64,000 bases of DNA, from NCBI GenBank assembly GCA_025965895.1, contig JAOPWC010000123.1:17790-81789 (forward strand), read 5' to 3'. Numbering within the stretch: the first letter of the stretch is position 1; each line of letters begins with the position of its first letter. Shown piece after piece: positions 8,931 through 18,664 of the stretch. The stretch is from Mycobacterium sp. Lineage in GTDB: Bacteria > Actinomycetota > Actinomycetes > Mycobacteriales > Mycobacteriaceae. The position numbers and the translations under genes were made by a program. The notes under the pieces are model-generated. The model did no database searches, had not been told where the DNA came from, and saw only the letters and a program-made list of their open reading frames with translations.

Positions 8931-9419
8931 CTAACCCGGTACCTTGTCGAGAGCTTTCAGCTTGCCGTCCGGGCCGAGCTGGTAGCGCACCTGACCGATG
9001 CCGGTCGGGCGGCCCGGCTCGTCGTTGGCCTGCTGCCACTGGTACTGCACCGTGACGGTGTCGTGGCCCGACCTGATCACAGTTGTGTACGGCCGCGGGT
9101 TCGGCGTCGCGGTGCCCAGATAGGTATTGCGATCGAAGAACAGCAGATGCTGCAGGGCGTCCGGCGCATTGCCGGCGCTGACCTGCACCCAGTAGAGCCG
9201 GCAGTTGGCGGTGTGGCCGCTGCCCACCTCGTGCCAGGTGGCAACGCCACCCGGGAGCGGCAGAGCGGCGATGGCCGCAGACACTGTGCTCGGCGCCGGG
9301 CCGTCTGCCGGTGAGCAGGTGTCCGGTGACGTGGGCGGGGACCCAGGGGGCTTCCAGCCGCAGCCTGCGATGACGAGCCCGAGCGTGAGCAAAACTACCA
9401 GCAGCCCCCGAAAATGCAT
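8931..9419 (-). CDS. lppP: LppP/LprE-family lipoprotein
   Basis: This 162-residue protein has a short signal peptide ending in the lipobox VIAGC, with the lipidated Cys at position 20. The mature part contains two further cysteines (one in PDTCSPADG, one in TANCRLYWVQ) and the conserved LLFFDRNTYLGTATPNP segment of mycobacterial LppP/LprE lipoproteins. It should sit on the outer face of the plasma membrane. The function of the family is not well defined. Position and family agree with M. tuberculosis Rv2330c. Its start lies next to the 3' end of the tRNA-Asn gene on the same strand. Confidence 0.82.
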   Translation of the reverse strand: MHFRGLLVVLLTLGLVIAGCGWKPPGSPPTSPDTCSPADGPAPSTVSAAIAALPLPGGVATWHEVGSGHTANCRLYWVQVSAGNAPDALQHLLFFDRNTYLGTATPNPRPYTTVIRSGHDTVTVQYQWQQANDEPGRPTGIGQVRYQLGPDGKLKALDKVPG

Positions 9420-9420
9420 G

Positions 9421-9493
<73 letters not shown>

Positions 9494-9654
9494 CTGTGCG
9501 CACCGACGGACGACTCTAGCGTACGGGATCGGCTCACTGCCAAGACCAGCCTGCCCGAGGGCGGGGCGGCATTGCGTCAGGCAGGATGGGGTGGACTCAC
9601 TCGTCATCGGGCGATGAGTGCTTGCGCGGAGAACGAGACACGGAGGGGACTGCT

Positions 9655-9903
9655 GTGATCCGGTATGTCGTCGTGCTGGCCCTGGGTTACGTGCTGGGCT
9701 CGAAGGCCGGCCGGCGCCGCTACGAGCAGATCGTCGGAACCTATAAGGCTATGACCAGCAGTCCGGCGACGAAGTCGGTCATCGACGCCGGGCGACGCAA
9801 GATCGCCAAGCGGGTCTCCCCCGACCCTGCGATGGTGACACTGACCGAAATCGACAACGACACGACGGTCCTGCAGCCGCAGACGCCGGAGGCGCTTTCG
9901 TAA
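9655..9903 (+). CDS. Small conserved protein with N-terminal hydrophobic segment
   Basis: This 82-residue protein starts at GTG 9655, behind a good ribosome binding site (GGAGGGG at 9642-9648). The first 15 or so residues (VIRYVVVLALGYVLGSKAG) form one hydrophobic segment that then turns basic (RRRYEQI), as in small membrane-anchored actinobacterial proteins. The remainder is polar, with a Thr-rich acidic tail. I do not recognise a domain. It is convergent with the next gene, three bases apart. Confidence 0.7.
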   Translation: MIRYVVVLALGYVLGSKAGRRRYEQIVGTYKAMTSSPATKSVIDAGRRKIAKRVSPDPAMVTLTEIDNDTTVLQPQTPEALS

Positions 9904-9906
9904 CTC

Positions 9907-10170
9907 CTACGGGCCCAGCGGAACGTTGATGGTCTGACCCGGAAACAGCGGACTGGTGCTGATGCCGGGACCGCCGCTGTCCGTCGGCCCGATCCCGACA
10001 GGGAGGATCCCGCCGGTGGCGGCGTCGCTCGGCTGATCGAGGCAGACGCCGTCGTTGAGGGAGCCGAACATCGCCCTGCACTGCGCATGAACGCGCTGCG
10101 TGCCGCCGACGAACGCCGGTATGGCGGCCGCGAGCGCAAGGCCACCGACAACCACTATCGGCTTGTTCAT
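9907..10170 (-). CDS. Small secreted protein
   Basis: This 87-residue protein has a typical Sec signal peptide (MNKPIVVVGGLALAAAIPAFVGG, cleavage probably after VHA at about residue 29). The short mature part is rich in Gly and Pro and has two cysteines (QCRAM and GVCLDQ) that could form a disulfide. It resembles small exported mycobacterial proteins of unknown function. It lies immediately downstream of dnaG on the same strand, 10 bp after the dnaG stop in chromosomal terms, but no functional link is evident. Confidence 0.65.
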   Translation of the reverse strand: MNKPIVVVGGLALAAAIPAFVGGTQRVHAQCRAMFGSLNDGVCLDQPSDAATGGILPVGIGPTDSGGPGISTSPLFPGQTINVPLGP

Positions 10171-10180
10171 AGCCGGGACC

Positions 10181-12094
10181 CTACGCGGTCAGGTCGTTTC
10201 CGTCGCCGCTTGCCTGCTCCAGCAGGCTGCGGCGGTAAGCCTCCATCGCGACGAGGTCGCCGAACAGGGAGTGATACTCGTCGCCCTGCTCGATCGGCGA
10301 CATGCGCTGCAGCTTCGACTTCACCTCGGCGATCTGCCGACCGACCCACACCTCCTGCAGCCGCGCCAGGACACCGCCGATGTAGCGGGGCAGCTTGTCG
10401 TCGTCGTCGACGCGGATCCCCTCGACCCCCAGCTCGTTGACGAGGCCCGCCATCGCGGACGCCTGCTGGCGCACCGTCTCGATCCATTCGGCGCCCGTCA
10501 CGCCGGCGCCCGTGCCCCCCGCGGCGACGATCGCCGCCCGGACCGCGACGTAGCCGGGATGGGTGAAGCTTTCCACCGTCAACGCGTCGAAGACCGGCCC
10601 GGCCAGCGCCGGGTACTGAAGCGCCGCCTTCAGCGCTTCACGCTGGGGCCACAGCGTCGGGTCGCGAGGATCGGGTCTGGCCAGTCCGGCCGGCGAGGCG
10701 GACTTCGACGGCCTCGCGTGCGCCGCCGCCCGTCGCCCATCGCGCCTGCTCATGCCGCCCCGGCGCTGCGCCTCCTCGCGGACCCGCCCGATCACCTGTG
10801 CCACGTCGTCCCAGCCGACCCACCCGGTGAGTTGGCGCGCGTACTCGTCGCGCAGTGTGGGGTCTTTGATTCGGGCCACCATCGGGACGCAGCGCCGCAG
10901 CGCGCTGACCCGGCCCTCGGCGGTGTCCAGATCCATCTCCGCCAGCGTGGTGCGGATCGCGAATTCGAACAGCGGGGCGCGGCGGGCGACCAGATCGCGT
11001 AGCGCACCATCCCCGGATTTCAGCCGCAGGTCACAGGGGTCCATCCCGTCGGCGGCGACCGCGACGAACGACTGCCCGGCCAGGTTCTGCTCGCCGTCGA
11101 ACGCCTTGAGCGCGGCGGCGCGGCCGGCCTCGTCGCCGTCGAACACATAGATCAGCTCGCCGCGAAAGAAGCTGTCGTCCATCATGAGTCGCCGCAGCAT
11201 CGCCAGGTGCTCGTCGCCGAACGCAGTGCCGCACGACGCCACCGCGGTGCTGACGCCGGCCAGGTGCATGGCCATCACGTCGGTGTATCCCTCGACCACT
11301 ACGGCCTGGTGGCCTTTGGCGATGTCGCGTTTGGCCAGGTCGATGCCGAACAACACGGACGATTTCTTGTACAGCACCGTCTCCGGCGTGTTGACGTACT
11401 TGGCTTCCATCGGGTCGTCGTCGAAGATGCGCCGCGCACCGAAGCCGATCACCTCGCCGCTGCTGGCCCGGATCGGCCACAGCAGCCGACGGTGGAAGCG
11501 GTCCATCGGGCCGTGGCGGCCCTCCCGCGACAGGCCGGCCGCCTCCAGCTCTTTGTATTCGAAACCCTTGCGCAGCAGATGCTTTGTGAGTGTGTCCCAA
11601 CCTGACGGCGCGAAGCCGCAGCCGAAGCGGTGGGCCGAGTCAGCGTCGAAATTGCGCTCCATCAAGTACTCGCGGGCCTGCTCGGCCTCGGCGGATTCGA
11701 GCGCTGCCGCGTAGAACTCCTGCGCCGCTGCGTTGGCGGCGATCAGCCGGCTGCGGCTGCCGCGGTCTCGCTGCACGCTAGTGCCGGCGCCACTGTAGGT
11801 GATCGTGTAGCCGACGCGGTCGGCCAGCTGCTCGACTGCCTCGACGAAGCTGATGTGCTCGATCTTCTGGATGAACGCGTACACGTCGCCGCCTTCGCCA
11901 CAGCCGAAGCAGTGGAAGTGTCCGTGGTTGGGGCGGACGTGAAACGACGGCGACTTCTCGTCGTGGAACGGGCAGAGCCCCTTCAGCGAATCGGCTCCTG
12001 CGCGGCGCAACTGGACATAGTCCCCGACGACCTCTTCGATCCGGATGCGTTCACGAATGGCGGCGATATCGCGATCAGAGATGCGCCCGGCCAT
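10181..12094 (-). CDS. dnaG: DNA primase DnaG
   Basis: This 637-residue protein synthesises RNA primers for DNA replication. The N-terminal CHC2 zinc finger is present (C41, H44, C62, C65), followed by the primase core and the TOPRIM domain with VVVEGYTDVMAMH and the acidic VFDGDEAGR motif. The C-terminal region (about 430-637) is the helicase-interaction domain. The length matches mycobacterial DnaG. The gene is followed by a small secreted protein gene; a cluster of short palindromic repeats separates its start from dgt, which is upstream on the same strand. Confidence 0.97.
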   Translation of the reverse strand: MAGRISDRDIAAIRERIRIEEVVGDYVQLRRAGADSLKGLCPFHDEKSPSFHVRPNHGHFHCFGCGEGGDVYAFIQKIEHISFVEAVEQLADRVGYTITYSGAGTSVQRDRGSRSRLIAANAAAQEFYAAALESAEAEQAREYLMERNFDADSAHRFGCGFAPSGWDTLTKHLLRKGFEYKELEAAGLSREGRHGPMDRFHRRLLWPIRASSGEVIGFGARRIFDDDPMEAKYVNTPETVLYKKSSVLFGIDLAKRDIAKGHQAVVVEGYTDVMAMHLAGVSTAVASCGTAFGDEHLAMLRRLMMDDSFFRGELIYVFDGDEAGRAAALKAFDGEQNLAGQSFVAVAADGMDPCDLRLKSGDGALRDLVARRAPLFEFAIRTTLAEMDLDTAEGRVSALRRCVPMVARIKDPTLRDEYARQLTGWVGWDDVAQVIGRVREEAQRRGGMSRRDGRRAAAHARPSKSASPAGLARPDPRDPTLWPQREALKAALQYPALAGPVFDALTVESFTHPGYVAVRAAIVAAGGTGAGVTGAEWIETVRQQASAMAGLVNELGVEGIRVDDDDKLPRYIGGVLARLQEVWVGRQIAEVKSKLQRMSPIEQGDEYHSLFGDLVAMEAYRRSLLEQASGDGNDLTA

Positions 12095-12106
12095 CGGCTC
12101 AGTCTA

Positions 12107-12197
12107 GAGCGCCCGACGTCGGCCGCGATTACGCTTTGAGCGCCCGACGTCGGGCGCAATAACGTTCGAGCGCCCGGTGCGGGCAAGATAACCCTCA
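12107..12197. repeat. Three degenerate ~30-bp direct repeats, each with a palindromic core
   Basis: Units begin with GAGCGCCCG at 12107, 12138 and 12168, with periods of 31 and 30 bp. Unit 2 contains the perfect 18-bp palindrome GCGCCCGACGTCGGGCGC (12140-12157), unit 1 has the same with one mismatch (12109-12126), and unit 3 keeps a shorter stem GCCCG-GTG-CGGGC (12172-12184). Each unit ends in a similar AT-containing segment (GATTACG, AATAACG, GATAACC). They fill the dgt-dnaG spacer and could act as terminator-like hairpins or protein sites. Confidence 0.75.
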
Positions 12198-13445
12198 GGC
12201 CGGTTCCAACCGCTCCAATCGCCCCTCCGTGAACGACGCGATCTGGTCGACGATCACCCGCAGCCGCTGCCCGTCGTCGCGCGCCACGTTGAACGCCGGG
12301 ACGAATAGCGGGTCGAGCGTTGCCGGCGCGCCGGCGAGCAGCCACTGCGCGACCGCCTTGACGCGATCGCGTTGCTGAGCCTGCAACCGCAGGTGCCGAG
12401 GGTCGGACATGATGAACTGCAGCGCGAGAATCTTCAGCACCGCGACCTCGGCGCGGACCAGCTCGGGCACCTGCAGGTCGGTGTCGAATCGAGCCAGCGG
12501 ACCCGGACCGGCAGCGGCGCGCGTCTGCGCGATCGCGGCCGATGCGAACCGCCCCACCAGCTCACTGGTCAGTCGTTTGAGCGCGGCCGATGCGGCCAGT
12601 GTCGCGTCGTATTTGCCGACGGCAGCGACGACCGGCAGCCGGGACAGCCCTACCGCCGCGGCGGTCAGCTCTTCGGCTATATACCCGAATGCCCTCTCAC
12701 CGAGGCGCCCCAGGGTGGCTGCGGCATCGTCGTCGGCAAGCACCCGCAGGTCGATGCGACCCGAAGTGACCCCGTCTTCGACGTCGTGCACCGAGTACGC
12801 GACGTCGTCGGCCCAGTCCATCACCTGTGCTTCCAGGCATGGCGGACCGGCCGGGGCGCCGTCACGCACCCATGCCAGCACCGACGCGTCGTCGCCATAG
12901 GCCCCGAACTTGCTTCGGCCGGGCTCACGCAGCCACGGATACTTGGTCACCGCGTCCAGCGCCGCGCGGGTCAGGTTCAGGCCGAAGCTGACACCCTCAG
13001 GGCCAATAACTTTCGGCTCCAGGCGAGACAGGATCCTCAGGTTTTGGGCGTTGCCCTCGAACCCGCCGTGCTCGGCGGCGAGTTCGTCGAGCGCCCGTTC
13101 GCCGTTGTGCCCGTAGGGAGGATGGCCGATGTCGTGGGCCAGCCCGGCCATGTCGACCAGATCGGGATCGCAACCCAGCCCGACCGCCATGCCTCGGCCG
13201 ATCTGCGCCACCTCCAACGAGTGCGTCAGCCTGGTGCGGGGCGTGTCGCCTTCCCGCGGACCGACGACCTGGGTCTTGTCGGCAAGCCGGCGCAACGCCG
13301 CGCTGTGTAGCACGCGTGCCCGGTCACGGGCGAAGTGGGTGCGGTGCTCGGTGGCGCTGCCGGGAAGCGCGGCGGCTTTGGGTGCCTCGACGACCATCCG
13401 CTCGCGGTCGTGCCCGTTATACCGGTCGTGCTGATGTGTGGCCAC
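12195..13445 (-). CDS. dgt: Deoxyguanosinetriphosphate triphosphohydrolase (dGTPase)
   Basis: This 416-residue HD-domain enzyme hydrolyses dGTP, and in relatives other dNTPs, to the nucleoside and triphosphate. The metal-binding HD motifs are visible: [12 protein letters not shown], then [22 protein letters not shown]. An N-terminal [17 protein letters not shown] matches the family. GTG 13443-13445 is the preferred start; an in-frame ATG at 13484 would intrude on the divergent promoter. A 13-bp palindrome (ACTGTC-G-GACAGT, 13444-13456) overlaps the start codon. dnaG lies downstream on the same strand, so the two nucleotide/replication genes may be co-transcribed. Confidence 0.93.
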   Translation of the reverse strand: MATHQHDRYNGHDRERMVVEAPKAAALPGSATEHRTHFARDRARVLHSAALRRLADKTQVVGPREGDTPRTRLTHSLEVAQIGRGMAVGLGCDPDLVDMAGLAHDIGHPPYGHNGERALDELAAEHGGFEGNAQNLRILSRLEPKVIGPEGVSFGLNLTRAALDAVTKYPWLREPGRSKFGAYGDDASVLAWVRDGAPAGPPCLEAQVMDWADDVAYSVHDVEDGVTSGRIDLRVLADDDAAATLGRLGERAFGYIAEELTAAAVGLSRLPVVAAVGKYDATLAASAALKRLTSELVGRFASAAIAQTRAAAGPGPLARFDTDLQVPELVRAEVAVLKILALQFIMSDPRHLRLQAQQRDRVKAVAQWLLAGAPATLDPLFVPAFNVARDDGQRLRVIVDQIASFTEGRLERLEPA

Positions 13446-13504
13446 TGTCGGACAGTCTGCCAGCAGCGGCCGCCGCCGCGGCACATCGCACTACATTGAC
13501 GACC

Positions 13505-15496
13505 ATGCGCATCACCCGACTTCTCGGTCTGCTCGCCGCGGTCCTTGCCGCCGGTGTCCTCGTCGCGCCGGGAGCCACCGCGCAGCCGCCGTTCCGGTTG
13601 CCCGGCTATGTCACCGACCAGGCCGGTGCACTGAGCGCGACGCAGCGCGGCGAAGTCCAGGCAGCCGTCGACAAGCTCTACAACGACCGAAAGATCCGCC
13701 TGTGGGTGGTTTACGTCGACAACTTCTCCGGCCAGGGGGCCGTCAGCTGGGCGCGGAACACGATGAGCATCAGCGACTTCGGCAACTTCGACGCGCTGCT
13801 GGCTGTGGCCACCCAGGACCGCGCCTACGCGTTCGAGGTGCCTTCCTCGGTGGGTGGCATCACCTCTCAGCAAGTTGACGACCTGCGGCGCAACAAGATC
13901 GAGCCGGCGCTGCGCAACAACGACTGGCGCGGGGCGGCGCTGGCCGCAGCCGGCGGCCTCGATGCGACGACGAGCGGGAAGGGCTCGGGCCTGGCATGGT
14001 CGTCGCTGCTGATCGCGCTCGGCATCGTGGCGATGGGCGTGCTGGCTCTGGTGTTATGGAGCAGCCGCCGGCGCAGCCGCCGCCGTTCGGCCGAGGTCGC
14101 CGCGGCACGGCGGGTCGACCCGACCGACCCGAACGCTCTGGCCTCGGTGTCGCTCGACGCACTCGACGACCTGTCGAAGTCGATGGTCGTCGACGTCGAC
14201 AACGCGGTGCGGTCCAGCAGCAACGAGCTTGATCTGGCGGTGGAGGAATTCGGCGAGAAGCAGACCGAGCCGTTCTCCCGAGCGGTCAACAACGCCAAGA
14301 CCACGTTGGCGCAGGCCTTCAACGTCCGCCAGCAGCTCGACGACGCGATCCCGGAAACCCCGGCGCAGCGACGCGACCTCCTGACCCGGGTCGTCACCGC
14401 CGCCGCTCGCGCAGATCGGGAACTCGAGGCGCAGACAGAGGCCTTCGAGAAACTGCGCGACCTCGTCGTCAACGCGCCGTCGCGGCTCGACTCGCTGACC
14501 CGGCAGCTGGTGGACGTCACCGCCCGGGTCGCGCCGTCACAACAGAAGCTGGCCGAGTTGCACAACGAATTCGACGACGCCGCTTTGACTTCCGTCACCG
14601 GCAACGTAACCGCGGCGCAGGAGCGGCTGTCGTTCGCCGACCAGAACATCACCCGCGCCCGGGAACTGGCCGCCCACCCGGTGGCCGGCCGGCAAACCGA
14701 GTTGGTGGACAGCGTGCGGGCCGTTGAGTCGGCCGTGGGGCAGGCCCGAGCCCTGCTCGATGCGGTGGACAGCGCGGCCACCGACGTCAGGCATGCCGCG
14801 GCGACGCTGCCATCGTCAGTCTCCGACATCCAGTCGGGGATCAGCCAGGCCGGCGGTCTGCTGGCACAAGGCAACCTCGCGCACGCCGCGGACCTCGGTG
14901 CGGCCCGCGACGCGGCAGTCAAGGCCGTTGCCGCGGCTCAGACCAGCGGGGCCACCGACCCACTAGGCGCCTTCGCGCAACTGACCAGGGCCGACGCCGA
15001 CTTGGACCGCCTGCTGGACGAAATCGCCCAGGAAAGTGAGGCCGGCCAGCGCCTCGGCCGCGCATTCGACCAGGCCGTGCTCACCGCGCAGTCGCGGGTC
15101 CGGGCGGTGTCGGACTACATCGACACCCGCCGCGGGAGCATCGGCCCACAGGCTCGCACCCGCCTCTCCGAGGCGGTCCGCCAACTCGAAGCGGCCCAGG
15201 CCAAGCGGTCGACGAACCCGGCCGAGGCGATCGCGCACGCGAACGAGGCATCGATGCTGGCCGCGCAGGCGCAGTCGATGGCCAACGCCGATGTTCAGGC
15301 GGCGCAGCGCGCCTACACCGGACGCTACGGCGGCGGTGGCTCCCACATGGGCGCCATCATCGGCGGGATCGTCATCGGCGACATCCTCGGCGGCGCGATG
15401 GGCGGCGGCTTCGGCGGTGGCTGGAGCCCGACGGGCTTCGGCGGTTCTGGGGGCGACTCGGGCGGCGGCAACTTCGGCGGCGGAGGCAGGTTCTGA
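13505..15496 (+). CDS. TPM-domain secreted/membrane protein with coiled coils and Gly-rich tail
   Basis: This 663-residue protein starts at ATG 13505; a TACATT box ends exactly 7 nt before it, so the mRNA is probably leaderless. A signal peptide (about 1-28, ending ATAQ) is followed by a TPM domain (about 35-150, YVTDQAGALSATQRGEVQ), a transmembrane helix near 165-185 (LLIALGIVAMGVLALVLW) with a basic stop-transfer, a long Ala/Asp/Leu-rich helical region (about 220-600) likely to be coiled coil, and a C-terminal Gly-rich stretch (GGGFGGGWSP). Position matches M. tuberculosis Rv2345. TPM proteins have been linked to membrane-protein quality control and phosphatase activity elsewhere; the role here is unknown. 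Confidence 0.85.
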   Translation: MRITRLLGLLAAVLAAGVLVAPGATAQPPFRLPGYVTDQAGALSATQRGEVQAAVDKLYNDRKIRLWVVYVDNFSGQGAVSWARNTMSISDFGNFDALLAVATQDRAYAFEVPSSVGGITSQQVDDLRRNKIEPALRNNDWRGAALAAAGGLDATTSGKGSGLAWSSLLIALGIVAMGVLALVLWSSRRRSRRRSAEVAAARRVDPTDPNALASVSLDALDDLSKSMVVDVDNAVRSSSNELDLAVEEFGEKQTEPFSRAVNNAKTTLAQAFNVRQQLDDAIPETPAQRRDLLTRVVTAAARADRELEAQTEAFEKLRDLVVNAPSRLDSLTRQLVDVTARVAPSQQKLAELHNEFDDAALTSVTGNVTAAQERLSFADQNITRARELAAHPVAGRQTELVDSVRAVESAVGQARALLDAVDSAATDVRHAAATLPSSVSDIQSGISQAGGLLAQGNLAHAADLGAARDAAVKAVAAAQTSGATDPLGAFAQLTRADADLDRLLDEIAQESEAGQRLGRAFDQAVLTAQSRVRAVSDYIDTRRGSIGPQARTRLSEAVRQLEAAQAKRSTNPAEAIAHANEASMLAAQAQSMANADVQAAQRAYTGRYGGGGSHMGAIIGGIVIGDILGGAMGGGFGGGWSPTGFGGSGGDSGGGNFGGGGRF

Positions 15497-15500
15497 CTTC

Positions 15501-16253
15501 TCAGTCCACCCGCGTGGCGGCGACTGTCCAGAACGGCATGTGTACTCGATGGTTGTGCAGCAATGGGCCGACGGTGCGCAGCTGATCCTGCAGCGGCTTC
15601 ATCCGCTCGGCGAGGTCCGGCCGTTGGTTCATCTGCGACATGGCCTCGAAAGTCTCAGGGCTGAAGTTGGCCTGATAGGTAGTGGTTCCGAGGTAGTCGA
15701 TGTGCCAGCCCGCCGCCGGTAGCACCCGCTGGAAATTGTCCGCGGGCAAGCCCTCCCACTGGAGCCCGTTGACGTTGTGGCGGCCGAACTCGAACATGAA
15801 GAGGCGCGCCCCGGGCCTGGTGGCTCGGTGCAACGCGTGCACATACCGGCTCTGTGTCTCTTCGTCGTCGAAGAACACGTGGTAGAACGCGCTGTCGACG
15901 ACGGTGTCGAAGCGGTCCTCAAGACCATCGAGTGCGGTCGCGTCGGCGACCTGGAAGTCCACGCTGACCCGGGCGCGTTGCGCGTTGCGCTTGGCCCGCT
16001 CGATTCCCGCCGGCGAGCTGTCAATGCCGGTGGCCGAGTAGCCTTTCGACGCATAGTGGATCGCGTGATGCCCGGGACCTGTCCCCGGGTCGAGCACCTC
16101 GCCCCGCAGCCCGCCGAAAGCCACCAACTGCTGCACCACAGGCTGTGGTCCACCGATGTCCCACGGTGTCAGTGCCGGCAACCCGTCCACCACCCGCTCG
16201 TCGCGGTACAACTGATCGAAATCGGGCCGGTCAACTTCGTTAGCCATGCTCAT
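15501..16253 (-). CDS. Class I SAM-dependent methyltransferase
   Basis: This protein of about 250 residues contains the Rossmann-type SAM site VLDPGTGPGHHAIHYASKGY (motif I, with P in place of the usual G or C), an acidic residue after the second strand (ATGIDSSPAGIERAK), and FDTVVDSAFYHVF (motif IV). The substrate is unknown. ATG 16253 or 16247 is the likely start; the frame is open further upstream, but that would cross the promoter of the divergent deacetylase. It is convergent with the TPM gene, four bases apart. Confidence 0.8.
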   Translation of the reverse strand: MSMANEVDRPDFDQLYRDERVVDGLPALTPWDIGGPQPVVQQLVAFGGLRGEVLDPGTGPGHHAIHYASKGYSATGIDSSPAGIERAKRNAQRARVSVDFQVADATALDGLEDRFDTVVDSAFYHVFFDDEETQSRYVHALHRATRPGARLFMFEFGRHNVNGLQWEGLPADNFQRVLPAAGWHIDYLGTTTYQANFSPETFEAMSQMNQRPDLAERMKPLQDQLRTVGPLLHNHRVHMPFWTVAATRVD

Positions 16254-16408
16254 CACGCTACGCCCGCCGGAGCGGTGTGGGTACAAAATCTCACCCCGGT
16301 TTGGCTGGGATTCACACCTCGTTTGCCACCCGCACAGAAGAACCGAAAGTTCAAGGCGCACAGGAAAAAGTTCTTCCCCCCGTCTTGGCGCTCTGTAGCA
16401 TTGAAGCC

Positions 16409-17146
16409 ATGCGGTACATCGATCGGCGCACGATGCTGTGTGCCATAGCGGCCACGGTGCTCGCCGCCGCCAGCCGGGCTGCGACCGCCGGCGCGGCACC
16501 GGTGAGATGGAAGATCCCGATGGGACGGGTACCGGCGCCGGCCGGTGTGCTGACCCGGCTCCCCGGCGACGGGAATCAGCTGGCGCTCACCGTCGACGAC
16601 GGGGCCAGTGCTCCGGTGGTGGGGGCGTTCGCTCGGTTCTGCCAGGACACGGGCATCCGGCTGTCGTTTTTCGTCAACGGCGCCAACAATTCATGGTCGG
16701 TCAACGCGCCAGCTCTGCGGCCGATGGTGGACTCCGGACAGGTCCAGATGGCCAACCACACCTGGTCGCACCCGTACCTCAACCGCATGGGGTTGCCCGC
16801 GGTCGCCGACCAGATCCGCCGCAACGCCGATTTCCTGAGAAACACCTACGGTGCGGACGGCACGCCGTTCTTCCGTCCGCCCTATGGCGTTCACAATGCA
16901 GACATCGACCGGGTCGCCTCCGACATGGGTTACACCACAGTCACGATGTGGAGTGGAGACGTCGGCGACTCGCGGCCTGAGAACGAAGCGAGCCTCGTCG
17001 CCAACGCCGGGAAGTCGTTTCAGCCGCAACAGATCGTGCTCATCCACGCCAATCTGCCCACCGTCACCCGCTGCTACCCCCAGCTGATCGACTTCATCCA
17101 CAGCCGCAACCTGCAGACCGTGACCCTCAACGACGTGTTCGGATAG
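16409..17146 (+). CDS. Secreted polysaccharide deacetylase (NodB domain)
   Basis: This 245-residue exported protein has an N-terminal basic segment and hydrophobic stretch resembling a signal peptide (MRYIDRRTMLCAIAATVLAAASRAATAGA). The NodB homology domain follows, with catalytic LTVDDGAS (metal-binding Asp), NHTWSHPYLNRMG (the H-x3-H metal site) and RPPYGVHN. It should deacetylate an N-acetylated glycan, perhaps peptidoglycan. The ATG is preceded at the right distance (7 nt) by TAGCAT (16396-16401), consistent with a leaderless transcript. Confidence 0.87.
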   Translation: MRYIDRRTMLCAIAATVLAAASRAATAGAAPVRWKIPMGRVPAPAGVLTRLPGDGNQLALTVDDGASAPVVGAFARFCQDTGIRLSFFVNGANNSWSVNAPALRPMVDSGQVQMANHTWSHPYLNRMGLPAVADQIRRNADFLRNTYGADGTPFFRPPYGVHNADIDRVASDMGYTTVTMWSGDVGDSRPENEASLVANAGKSFQPQQIVLIHANLPTVTRCYPQLIDFIHSRNLQTVTLNDVFG

Positions 17147-17159
17147 CACACACGGCTCT

Positions 17160-17188
17160 CACGTCCATCGGCGCCCCACCGGGACGTG
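17160..17188. terminator. Hairpin between convergent genes, probable bidirectional terminator
   Basis: CACGTCC (17160-17166) pairs with GGACGTG (17182-17188). The 15-nt loop can itself pair CGG with CCG. It lies in the 50-bp gap between the convergent deacetylase and glyS genes. There is no T-tract, as is common for mycobacterial terminators. Confidence 0.5.
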
Positions 17189-17196
17189 GCGCGGTC

Positions 17197-18576
17197 TCAG
17201 CAGCCGCCGAGCCGCTTCCAGAGGTACTCGCGCACGGCATCGATCGCGATCCGCTCCTGCGTCATCGCGTCGCGCTCGCGCACCGTCACTGCGTGATCCT
17301 GCAGCGACTCGAAGTCGACCGTCACGCAGAACGGCGTGCCGATCTCGTCCTGGCGCCGGTAGCGGCGTCCGATCGCGCCGGCGTCGTCGAACTCGATGGT
17401 CCAGTCCTGGCGTAGCTCGGCGGCCAGGTCGCGCGCCTTCGGACTCAGATCGGCGTGCCGGGACAGCGGCAACACCGCTGCCTTGGTCGGCGCAAGCCGC
17501 GGATCCAGCCGCAGCACCGTGCGTTTGTCCATGCCGCCCTTGGCGTTCGGGGCCTCGTCCTCGGTGTACGCGTCGATCAGGAATGCCATGAACGACCGCG
17601 TCAGCCCGGCCGCGGGCTCGATGACGTAAGGCGTGTAGCGGGTGTCGGTGGCCTGGTCGTAAAACGAGAGGTCCGCGCCCGAGTGTTTGGAGTGCGTCGA
17701 CAGGTCGAAGTCGGTGCGGTTGGCGACGCCCTCGAGTTCACCCCACGGGTTGCCCTGGAAACCGAACTTGTACTCGATGTCGACGGTGCGGTCCGAGTAG
17801 TGCGACAGCTTGTCCTTCGGGTGCTCGAACAGCCGCAGGTTGTCGTGGTTGATGCCCAGGTCGACGTACCACTGCAGCCGGGTGTCGATCCAGTATTGAT
17901 GCCACTCGGGCGCGGTGGACGGCTCGACGAAGTACTCCATCTCCATCTGCTCGAACTCTCGGGTACGAAAGATGAAGTTACCGGGGGTGATCTCGTTGCG
18001 GAAGCTCTTGCCGATCTGGCCGATGCCGAACGGCGGCTTCTTGCGCGACGTGGTCACCACGTTGGCGAAATTCACGAAGATGCCCTGCGCGGTCTCCGGC
18101 CGCAGATAGTGCAGCCCCTCCTCGGTCTCGATCGGGCCGAGGTAGGTCTTCAGCATCATGTTGAACTCGCGCGGTTCGGTCCACTGGCCGGGTTCGCCTG
18201 TGTCGGGGTCGCGGATGTCGGCTAGCCCGTTAGGCGGCCGGTGGCCGTGCTTGGCCTCGTAAGCCTCGATGAGATGGTCTGCGCGGTAACGCTTGTGGGT
18301 GATCAGCGACTCGACCAAGGGGTCGTGGAAAACCTCGACGTGGCCGGAGGCCACCCACACGTCGCGGGGCAGGATGATCGACGAGTCGATGCCGACGACG
18401 TCGTCGCGCCCGGTGACCACCGCACGCCACCACTGCCGCTTGATGTTCTCCTTGAGCTCGACACCGAGCGGTCCGTAGTCCCACGCCGATTTTGTGCCGC
18501 CGTAGATCTCGCCTGACGGAAAGACGAATCCACGCCGCTTGGCCAGGTTGGCGACGGTGTCGATGATGGACGCCAC
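17197..18576 (-). CDS. glyS: Glycyl-tRNA synthetase (dimeric class II)
   Basis: This 459-residue enzyme charges tRNA-Gly. Diagnostic stretches include [24 protein letters not shown] near the N-terminus, the class II motif region [28 protein letters not shown], and [16 protein letters not shown] before the anticodon-binding domain. GTG 18574-18576 is preferred: AGGAG lies about 9 nt upstream and the length fits mycobacterial GlyS; the in-frame ATG at 18645 would approach the smtB promoter. It is divergent from smtB-zur, as in M. tuberculosis (Rv2357c). Confidence 0.96.
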   Translation of the reverse strand: MASIIDTVANLAKRRGFVFPSGEIYGGTKSAWDYGPLGVELKENIKRQWWRAVVTGRDDVVGIDSSIILPRDVWVASGHVEVFHDPLVESLITHKRYRADHLIEAYEAKHGHRPPNGLADIRDPDTGEPGQWTEPREFNMMLKTYLGPIETEEGLHYLRPETAQGIFVNFANVVTTSRKKPPFGIGQIGKSFRNEITPGNFIFRTREFEQMEMEYFVEPSTAPEWHQYWIDTRLQWYVDLGINHDNLRLFEHPKDKLSHYSDRTVDIEYKFGFQGNPWGELEGVANRTDFDLSTHSKHSGADLSFYDQATDTRYTPYVIEPAAGLTRSFMAFLIDAYTEDEAPNAKGGMDKRTVLRLDPRLAPTKAAVLPLSRHADLSPKARDLAAELRQDWTIEFDDAGAIGRRYRRQDEIGTPFCVTVDFESLQDHAVTVRERDAMTQERIAIDAVREYLWKRLGGC

Positions 18577-18664
18577 GAGGACTCGGCTCCTGTTCTGTAT
18601 GTTCGGTGTCGCAACAAAGCGATGGGCCGCTTGCGCGAAGAGCAACTAACAGCGTAGCGATGCG

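Noticed and set aside
12107..12197. CRISPR array
   Set aside because: Repeat cores are separated by only about 12-15 bp that are themselves similar; no spacers and no cas genes nearby.
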